DNA of 11,727 nt from an uncultured Lachnospiraceae bacterium (GTDB lineage: Bacteria; Bacillota_A; Clostridia; Lachnospirales; Lachnospiraceae): contig CACXGS010000322.1 in the NCBI GenBank assembly GCA_902767195.1, positions 1-11,727 on the forward strand. The letters run 5' to 3'. Under the pieces are notes generated by a model. The model saw only the letters and a list, made by a program, of their open reading frames with translations. It had not been told where the DNA came from and ran no database searches. Shown here one piece after another: positions 6,608 through 11,727 of this stretch. Position 1 is the stretch's first letter; each line of letters starts with the position of its first letter. The translations under genes and the position numbers were made by a program.

Positions 6608-6621
6608 TGTACATCTGTACA
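6608..6621. promoter_or_regulatory. Operator-like palindrome at the rny transcription start
   Basis: TGTACA-TC-TGTACA is a 14-base sequence whose inner ten bases (TACATCTGTA, 6610-6619) fit the TACA-N2-TGTA box bound by CopY-type repressors of the BlaI/MecI/CopY winged-helix family. It lies immediately after the predicted transcription start, where a bound repressor would block initiation. In RNA it can also fold as UGUAC-AUCU-GUACA, a 5-bp hairpin at the 5' end of the message. Which applies, if either, cannot be told from sequence. Confidence 0.4.
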
Positions 6622-6635
6622 GCGATAAGTTTATA

Positions 6636-6648
6636 AGGAGGTGCTCCT
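6636..6648 (+). promoter_or_regulatory. Hairpin that contains the rny Shine-Dalgarno
   Basis: AGGAG (6636-6640) pairs with CTCCT (6644-6648) around a GTG loop, burying most of the strong AAGGAGG ribosome site (6635-6641) in a 5-bp stem. The start ATG follows 3 bases after the stem. A short stem with a 3-base loop is marginal thermodynamically but GC-rich. Reduced or regulated translation of rny is inference. Confidence 0.4.
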
Positions 6649-6651
6649 GCT

Positions 6652-8211
6652 ATGGGTGTCATCAATTTAACGGTGATCATTGTTGCCCTGGCAGCTGCAC
6701 TCATTTCCGCACTTGTTACATACTTTGTAACTGTCGCCTATCGTACCAGAGTGGCAGAGGCAAAGGTGGGCAGCGCGGAGGAACAGGCCCGGGCGATTAT
6801 TGACGAGGCAGTGAAGACGGCGGACGCGAAGAAGCGGGAAGCCCTGATCGAAGCCAAGGAAGAATCCATGCGGGCTAAGAATGAGTTTGAGAAGGAGACA
6901 CGTGAGCGTAGGTCGGAACTTCAGAAGTATGAGAGACGCGTTCTCAACAAGGAAGAAGCCATTGACCGGAAGTCGGAATCCCTCGAGAAGAAGGAAGCTG
7001 CACTTTCACGCAAGGAGAGTTCTCTGGACAAGCAGCGGGCCAAGGTGGATGAATTACATGCCAAGCGCCTGCAGGAACTGGAAAGAATTTCCGGATTAAC
7101 CTCTGAACAAGCAAAAGATTATCTGCTTAAAACTGTAGAAGACGACGTAAAGCGAGAGATGGCGGTTCTGGTGAAGGAACTCGAATCCAGAGCCAAAGAA
7201 GAAGCATCCAAGAAAGCCAAAGAATATGTTGTGACCGCGATACAGAAGTGCGCGGCAGATCATGTGGCAGAGACAACGATTTCTTTAGTTCAGCTTCCTA
7301 ATGATGAGATGAAAGGCCGGATTATCGGCCGTGAAGGACGTAACATCCGTACGATCGAGAATCTGACGGGCGTCGACCTCATCATCGATGATACTCCGGA
7401 AGCGGTGATCTTATCAAGCTTCGATCCGGTGCGCCGTGAGGTAGCAAGGATCGCCCTTGAGAAACTGATCGTTGACGGACGGATTCATCCGGCCAGAATT
7501 GAAGAGATGGTAGAGAAGGCACAGAATGAAGTAGAGCAGACGATGAAGGAAGAAGGCGAGGCCGCTGTCCTTGAGGTAGGTGTCCACGGTATTCGTCCTG
7601 AGTTAGTCCGGTTACTTGGTAAGATGAGATATCGTACCAGTTACGGACAGAATGCTTTGAAGCATTCCATTGAAGTTGCCCATCTTTCCGGCCTTTTGGC
7701 AGGAGAGATTGGTGTTGATGTGCGTTTGGCAAAAAGAGCCGGACTTCTCCATGATATCGGTAAATCCGTAGATCATGAGATGGAAGGTTCTCATATTACG
7801 ATCGGTGTAGATTTGTGTAAGAAGTACAAAGAATCTGCAGTCGTTATTAATGCTGTTGCATCACATCATGGAGATGTTGAACCTACTAGTCTGATTGCCT
7901 GTATCGTTCAGGCAGCGGATACAATTTCGGCTGCAAGACCGGGTGCCAGACGTGAAACATTAGAAACGTATACGACCAGATTAAAACAGTTAGAAGACAT
8001 TGCTGACTCCTTTAAGGGAGTAGATAAGACTTTTGCCATTCAGGCAGGTAGAGAAATTCGGGTAATGGTAGTTCCAGATCAGGTTAGTGATGCTGATATG
8101 GTTCTGCTTGCGAGAGATATCTCAAAGCAGATTGAGGATGAGTTAGATTATCCGGGCCAGATCAAAGTTAATGTGATTCGTGAATCCAGAGCAATTGATT
8201 ATGCGAAATAA
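6652..8211 (+). CDS. rny: Ribonuclease Y
   Basis: A 519-residue membrane-anchored endoribonuclease that initiates mRNA decay in Firmicutes, cutting near the 5' ends of monophosphorylated transcripts. Domains in order: a transmembrane anchor (about 4-27), a long charged coiled coil (about 30-190), a KH RNA-binding domain with [12 protein letters not shown] (222-233, GREG loop 226-229), and an HD metal-dependent hydrolase domain. The HD pair is H367-D368 in GLLHDIGKS, with H338, H405-H406 and D423 as further likely metal ligands. Length and HD position match the 520-residue B. subtilis enzyme closely. It has its own promoter, and the start ATG 6652 follows AAGGAGG. Leucine codon use changes along the gene: TTA/TTG make up 10 of 18 leucines from nt 7591 onward but only 5 of 26 before it. 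Confidence 0.97.
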   Translation: MGVINLTVIIVALAAALISALVTYFVTVAYRTRVAEAKVGSAEEQARAIIDEAVKTADAKKREALIEAKEESMRAKNEFEKETRERRSELQKYERRVLNKEEAIDRKSESLEKKEAALSRKESSLDKQRAKVDELHAKRLQELERISGLTSEQAKDYLLKTVEDDVKREMAVLVKELESRAKEEASKKAKEYVVTAIQKCAADHVAETTISLVQLPNDEMKGRIIGREGRNIRTIENLTGVDLIIDDTPEAVILSSFDPVRREVARIALEKLIVDGRIHPARIEEMVEKAQNEVEQTMKEEGEAAVLEVGVHGIRPELVRLLGKMRYRTSYGQNALKHSIEVAHLSGLLAGEIGVDVRLAKRAGLLHDIGKSVDHEMEGSHITIGVDLCKKYKESAVVINAVASHHGDVEPTSLIACIVQAADTISAARPGARRETLETYTTRLKQLEDIADSFKGVDKTFAIQAGREIRVMVVPDQVSDADMVLLARDISKQIEDELDYPGQIKVNVIRESRAIDYAK

Positions 8212-8239
8212 TATACAGCTGCTTTCGGCAGCGTGTATA
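8212..8239 (+). repeat. Stem-loop immediately after the rny stop codon
   Basis: TATACAGCTGC (8212-8222) pairs with GCAGC-G-TGTATA (8228-8239) around a TTTCG loop, giving 11 base pairs with one bulged G. It begins directly after the TAA at 8209-8211. No T-run follows, so it is more likely an mRNA 3'-end or stabilising structure than a terminator on its own. It shares GCTGC/GCAGC with the palindrome at 8260. Confidence 0.5.
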
Positions 8240-8259
8240 CAATCAGAGAAATGAAAATG

Positions 8260-8326
8260 AATCGGGCTGCTGATATCAGCAGCCCGATTGTCATGCCCGT
8301 AAATTTTGTCTTTCTTCTTTTTTATC
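8260..8326 (+). terminator. 30-base perfect palindrome with T-rich tail, likely rny terminator
   Basis: AATCGGGCTGCTGAT (8260-8274) is followed directly by its exact reverse complement (8275-8289), a stem of up to 13 bp with a 4-base ATAT-type loop. A T-rich tract (about 8304-8326, TTTTGTCTTTCTTCTTTTTT) follows after a gap of about 14 bases, longer than in a textbook intrinsic terminator. On the other strand the palindrome is also followed by a T-rich stretch, so it could end transcription both ways. It sits between rny and the glgB promoter, which fits. Confidence 0.65.
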
Positions 8327-8332
8327 TTTATA

Positions 8333-8361
8333 TTGCACTTTTTCTGTAAAATCACTACAAT
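8333..8361 (+). promoter_or_regulatory. glgB promoter
   Basis: -35 TTGCAC (8333-8338), a 17-base spacer, -10 TACAAT (8356-8361). Good spacing and 5 of 6 consensus bases in the -10. Start would be near 8368, about 46 bases before the glgB ATG. This is the only promoter I see before scpA and scpB. Confidence 0.65.
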
Positions 8362-8413
8362 GTATGTGTAATATGATTGACAGCCACACCTTTGATTAAC
8401 GGGGGAACAATAT

Positions 8414-10300
8414 ATGGTACTGCACGATTTTTATATAGGAAAGGTCTTTGACGCCTACGAATACTTTGGAGCTCATCCGCAAAAGGAAGGTGTCCGTTTT
8501 CGGGTCTATGCTCCCAATGCAGAGAAGATTGAACTGGTAGGAGACTTTAATAACTGGGAAGGGTCCGGAGATCAGATGCTGCAAAATGAGCAGTCCGGTA
8601 TATATGAGCTGATTCAGAAGGATGCCCGGCCCGGGCAAATGTACAAATACCGTATCTACCAGAAAGACGGTATCATAATGGATCGCTTTGATCCCTATGC
8701 TTTTGCTTCCGAACTCAGACCCAATAATGCGGCCATCATCACGGATATTCATGAATACAGCTTCCAGGATGATGAGTGGATGAAGAACCGCAGCAAGAAC
8801 TACGATACACCTATGAACATCTATGAGGTCCATGCCGGATCCTGGCGCTGGAACCATGATGATCCCGAGAATGGCTGGTATCACTATGATCAGTTGGGCG
8901 AGGAACTGGTCAAATATGTGAAAGATATGGGATATACCCATGTAGAATTTCTTCCTCTGACGGAGCATCCTGCCGATTCCTCCTGGGGGTATCAGGCCAG
9001 TGGCTATTTCTGCCCTACTTCCAGATACGGAACCATTCAGGAATGTCAGAAGATGGTAGATCTCTTCCATCGTGAGGGAATCGGCGTGATCATGGATTTT
9101 GTTCCCATCCATTTTATAACAGACACCTATGCTCTCGCCAAGTTTGACGGGACAGCCCTCTATGAATATGCGGATCCTGCAAAGGGTTACAGTGAATGGG
9201 GTACCTGTAATTTTAATTATTACCGGGGAGAAGTAAGGAGTTTCCTCCAGTCCAGTGCCAACTTCTGGCTCAAAGAGATGCATTTTGACGGGATACGGAT
9301 GGATGCCATCAGCAATGCCATCTACTGGCAGGGAGATTCCACACTGGGTATTAATGAAGGTGCCCTGGAATTCTTAAAAAACATGAACCAGGGACTTCAG
9401 AAGAGACATCCGTCAGCCATGCTCATTGCTGAGGATTCCACCAATTTCCCCAAAGTAACAGCACCGGTAGAGTATGACGGTCTGGGATTTGATTACAAGT
9501 GGGACATGGGATGGATGAATGATACCCTGGATTATTTCCGGGTTCATCCTTATGACCGTAAGTTCCACTATCATAAGCTGACTTTCTCCATGATGTATTT
9601 CTACCGGGAGAATTATCTTCTGCCTTTCTCCCACGATGAAGTCGTACACGGGAAAGCCACCATCATGCAGAAAATGTGGGGCGATTATGACTATAAGTTC
9701 CAGCAGGCCAAAACACTCTATGTATATATGTATACACATCCCGGCAAGAAACTGAACTTTATGAGCAACGAGATTGGTCAGTTCCGGGAGTGGGATGAGA
9801 GCAGAGAGAATGACTGGATGCTCCTGGATTATCCCAAACACCGGGCCTTCCACCAGTTTATGAAAGACCTGAATCATCTTTATATAAGTGAGCCCGCATT
9901 TTATAACAGTGAATATGACCAGAAGACTTTCCGCTGGCTCGAAGTGGAAGCAGTAGAGGAAAGGGTCTATATCTATGAGAGAATGCACGGAGATGATCAT
10001 TTTATTATCGCTTTGAACATGAGCGACCAGCAGTACAATGATTATGAGTTCGGCTATGATCATAATGCGGTCCTTCACGAAGTACTCTCCGGTGAGAGAC
10101 AGGAATATGAAGGTTATTATGACGGGCCCAAAGAAGATATCACGGCGGAAGCCACAGGCTATAAATGGTATCATTACAAGTTCAGCATTACCATACCCGC
10201 CCTGGCTGCCATTATTTACAAGGTGGAGATGCTGCCGGAAGAGAAAAAAGTCAGGAAGGTGACCCTGGATCAGAAGTCTCTGGAAATGGCCAGCAGATAA
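8414..10300 (+). CDS. glgB: 1,4-alpha-glucan (glycogen) branching enzyme
   Basis: A 628-residue GH13 enzyme that moves alpha-1,4-glucan segments onto alpha-1,6 positions to branch glycogen. Seen: an N-terminal CBM48-like domain (about 17-105) with FRVYAPNAEKIELVGDFNNW, then the catalytic barrel with the four GH13 regions: DFVPIH (228-233), DGIRMDAIS (292-300, nucleophile D297), LIAEDS (337-342, acid/base E340) and FSHDEVVH (405-412, D408 stabilising). An all-beta C-terminal domain follows to about 605. All catalytic residues are present. Regions I and II differ from the common DWVPGHF and GLRVDAVAS forms, suggesting a divergent clostridial branching-enzyme group. Start is ATG 8414 with GGGGGA eight bases upstream. 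No other glycogen genes are nearby, and scpA follows after 19 bases. Confidence 0.93.
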   Translation: MVLHDFYIGKVFDAYEYFGAHPQKEGVRFRVYAPNAEKIELVGDFNNWEGSGDQMLQNEQSGIYELIQKDARPGQMYKYRIYQKDGIIMDRFDPYAFASELRPNNAAIITDIHEYSFQDDEWMKNRSKNYDTPMNIYEVHAGSWRWNHDDPENGWYHYDQLGEELVKYVKDMGYTHVEFLPLTEHPADSSWGYQASGYFCPTSRYGTIQECQKMVDLFHREGIGVIMDFVPIHFITDTYALAKFDGTALYEYADPAKGYSEWGTCNFNYYRGEVRSFLQSSANFWLKEMHFDGIRMDAISNAIYWQGDSTLGINEGALEFLKNMNQGLQKRHPSAMLIAEDSTNFPKVTAPVEYDGLGFDYKWDMGWMNDTLDYFRVHPYDRKFHYHKLTFSMMYFYRENYLLPFSHDEVVHGKATIMQKMWGDYDYKFQQAKTLYVYMYTHPGKKLNFMSNEIGQFREWDESRENDWMLLDYPKHRAFHQFMKDLNHLYISEPAFYNSEYDQKTFRWLEVEAVEERVYIYERMHGDDHFIIALNMSDQQYNDYEFGYDHNAVLHEVLSGERQEYEGYYDGPKEDITAEATGYKWYHYKFSITIPALAAIIYKVEMLPEEKKVRKVTLDQKSLEMASR

Positions 10301-10319
10301 GATCTGTTTGTGATAAAAA

Positions 10320-11096
10320 ATGAAATTAGATGTTAAACTTGATGTATTTGAAGGTCCTCTGGATCTTCTTTTACATTTGATTGAAAAAAATAAAGTCAGT
10401 ATTTATGATATTCCTATTGTTGAGATTACCGGTCAGTACATGGAATATGTGAATGAACTGGGCCGGATTGCCTCCATGGATGTGATGAGTGAATTCCTGG
10501 TAATGGCTGCCACCCTGCTTCGGATCAAGTCAAGAATGCTCCTTCCCAAGGAAAAGGAAGAGGAAGAAGAGGATCCCAGAGAAGAACTGGTCCGTCGGCT
10601 GGCTGAATACAAGATGTTCAAGTATGCTGCCATGGAACTGGGAGACCGCAGAGTGGATGCCGATAAGGTTTATTACCGCACAGAATCCATTCCTCAGGCG
10701 ATCCGGGATTACAGAGAGCCGGTGGTCCCGGAAGAAATTGTCGGAAATGTGACCCTGGACCAGCTCGGAGAGGTCTTCCGGATGGTCATGCGCAGAAAGA
10801 AAGACCGGCAGGACCCGGTAAGAAGCCGCTACGGCAAGATCGAAAGAGAGGAATACAAGGTAGAGGACCGGATGATGGTCATCCGAAGAGAGATTCGCGG
10901 AATGAAAAGGATCAATTTCCGGACTCTTCTGGATATGCAGCCCAGCCGGGAGAAGGTAGTTGTAACCTTCCTGGCCCTCCTGGAGATGATGAAGATTGGT
11001 GAGATCACAGTAAGCCAGGATGAGAATTTCTCGGAGATCTATATCGACAGCAACGATAACTATAAGAAAGATGCCGGGACCCAAAAAGACACATAA
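10320..11096 (+). CDS. scpA: ScpA, kleisin subunit of SMC-ScpAB condensin
   Basis: A 258-residue kleisin that bridges the SMC dimer and binds ScpB, compacting and segregating the chromosome. The N-terminal domain shows the family signature VFEGPLDLLLHLIEKNKVSIYDIPI (residues 9-33), followed by MDVMSEFLVMAATLLRIKSRMLL (53-75). Then comes an acidic linker (KEKEEEEEDPREE, 77-89) and a variable middle. The C-terminal winged helix contains KVVVTFLALLEMMKIGEITVSQDENFSEIYI. It ends in a hydrophilic tail. The start ATG 10320 is forced by an in-frame TAA six bases upstream. No Shine-Dalgarno is visible before it (GATCTGTTTGTGATAAAAA), and only 19 bases separate it from the glgB stop, so translational coupling to glgB is plausible. 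The first ~40 codons are markedly more AT-rich than the rest. Confidence 0.95.
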   Translation: MKLDVKLDVFEGPLDLLLHLIEKNKVSIYDIPIVEITGQYMEYVNELGRIASMDVMSEFLVMAATLLRIKSRMLLPKEKEEEEEDPREELVRRLAEYKMFKYAAMELGDRRVDADKVYYRTESIPQAIRDYREPVVPEEIVGNVTLDQLGEVFRMVMRRKKDRQDPVRSRYGKIEREEYKVEDRMMVIRREIRGMKRINFRTLLDMQPSREKVVVTFLALLEMMKIGEITVSQDENFSEIYIDSNDNYKKDAGTQKDT

Positions 11097-11119
11097 ACAT
11101 CTTAAGGAGACAGCAGACC

Positions 11120-11695
11120 ATGAACAACGATAGAATGAAAGGGATAATAGAATCCATCCTGTTCTCTATGGGGGAATCGGTGCCCTTAACTCAGCTGGCA
11201 CAGGCAGTGGATATGGAAGCAGACCATCTCCGGTGGATACTCTGCGAGATGCGGGAAGAGTACAAAAAAGAGGACCGGGGAATCTGCCTGATGGAACTGG
11301 AGAACTCCTGGCAGTTGTGTACCAAACAGGAGAATTATGATTATATAAAAAAACTGGTGAGCCAGCCAGTCAAACGGGTCCTCACCGATGTTTTAATGGA
11401 AACCCTCTCCATCATCGCCTACAAACAGCCGGTAACAAAGCAGGAGATTGAGGCAATCCGAGGGGTAAAATGCGACTTTGCAGTCAACAAGCTGGTGGAA
11501 TACCAGCTTGTGCAGGAATTGGGACGGCTTGACACGATCGGCCATCCTATTGTCTTCGGAACGACAGAAGAGTTCCTTCGAAGCTTCGGAGTGTCTTCTA
11601 TCGAAGGCTTGCCGGATATCGATGAAGTAAAGAAACAGCTCTTCGAAGAGGAAGCTGAACGAGAGATCGACGGGGAAGTGGACCTGACAACCTGA
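11120..11695 (+). CDS. scpB: ScpB, SMC-ScpAB condensin subunit
   Basis: A 191-residue protein that dimerises and binds the ScpA linker within the SMC complex. Two winged-helix domains are visible: the first about 1-75 (MKGIIESILFSMGESVPLTQLAQAV, then CLMELENSWQLCTK), the second about 86-165. The second contains the highly conserved ETLSIIAYKQPVTKQEIEAIRGV (94-116) and GRLDTIGHPIVFGTTEEFLRSFG (135-157). An acidic C-terminal tail follows. Length is typical of the family. Start is ATG 11120 with AAGGAGA ending 9 bases upstream, 23 bases after the scpA stop, so scpA and scpB form one operon. Confidence 0.96.
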   Translation: MNNDRMKGIIESILFSMGESVPLTQLAQAVDMEADHLRWILCEMREEYKKEDRGICLMELENSWQLCTKQENYDYIKKLVSQPVKRVLTDVLMETLSIIAYKQPVTKQEIEAIRGVKCDFAVNKLVEYQLVQELGRLDTIGHPIVFGTTEEFLRSFGVSSIEGLPDIDEVKKQLFEEEAEREIDGEVDLTT

Positions 11696-11702
11696 ATCGA
11701 AC

Positions 11703-11720
11703 TGGCGGCTTTACCCGCCA
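11703..11720 (+). terminator. Possible hairpin after scpB, cut by window end
   Basis: TGGCGG (11703-11708) pairs with CCGCCA (11715-11720) around a CTTTAC loop, 7 bases after the scpB stop. The seven bases that remain (AATAGAAG region) show no T-run, so termination cannot be confirmed in this window. Confidence 0.35.
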
Positions 11721-11727
11721 ATAGAAG

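Noticed and set aside
8377..8382. TTGACA as a second glgB -35
   Set aside because: The sequence 17 bases downstream is the G-run ribosome site, not a -10.
8396..9283. Minus-strand open frames opposite glgB (also 9413-10174)
   Set aside because: Antisense to clear GH13 motifs; hydrophobic composition results from reading Asp/Tyr/Asn codons in reverse.
1..11727. Mobile element, phage, CRISPR, toxin-antitoxin or defence system
   Set aside because: All intact genes but one small membrane protein belong to core housekeeping families. No transposase, integrase, repeat array, attachment site duplication or RNA gene was seen on either strand.

Overview
This window looks like a conserved core-chromosome segment from a Gram-positive, low-to-mid GC Clostridia, most likely a gut Lachnospiraceae-type bacterium. 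The reasons are the AddA-type helicase-nuclease, tandem Gram-positive LexA boxes before recA, RNase Y, ScpA/ScpB, AGGAGG-type ribosome binding sites and protein sequences of clostridial character. The taxonomic call is inference from remembered family sequences, not a search. I see no phage, insertion sequence, CRISPR array, rRNA or tRNA.

Layout. Positions 1-3184 carry three forward genes: the 3' part of addA (recombinational repair), a YqeM-like SAM methyltransferase, and hslO (redox chaperone Hsp33). A bulged hairpin at the end of hslO separates them from a convergent gene for a small membrane protein (3209-3487, minus). That gene is divergent from a forward folA-queF pair (dihydrofolate reductase, preQ0 reductase). 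Next come recA-recX behind an SOS-controlled promoter, then rny (RNase Y) behind its own promoter with an unusual palindrome at the transcription start and a Shine-Dalgarno hairpin. Two hairpins follow rny. Finally glgB (glycogen branching enzyme) has its own promoter and is followed closely by scpA and scpB, the kleisin and winged-helix partners of SMC. The window ends inside what may be a hairpin after scpB.

How they work together. addA, recA and recX are linked functionally. AddAB processes double-strand ends and loads RecA, RecX tunes RecA filaments, and LexA should hold the recA-recX unit in check. scpAB compacts and segregates the chromosome. folA and queF serve pteridine and deazaguanine (queuosine) metabolism. 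glgB is metabolically out of place but seems to supply the promoter for scpAB.

I found no clearly undescribed system. The signals most worth a second look are regulatory: the CopY/BlaI-like palindrome and the ribosome-site hairpin before rny, the 30-base perfect palindrome after it, a codon-usage break inside rny, a divergent DNA-binding loop L1 in RecA, and the glgB-scpAB linkage.
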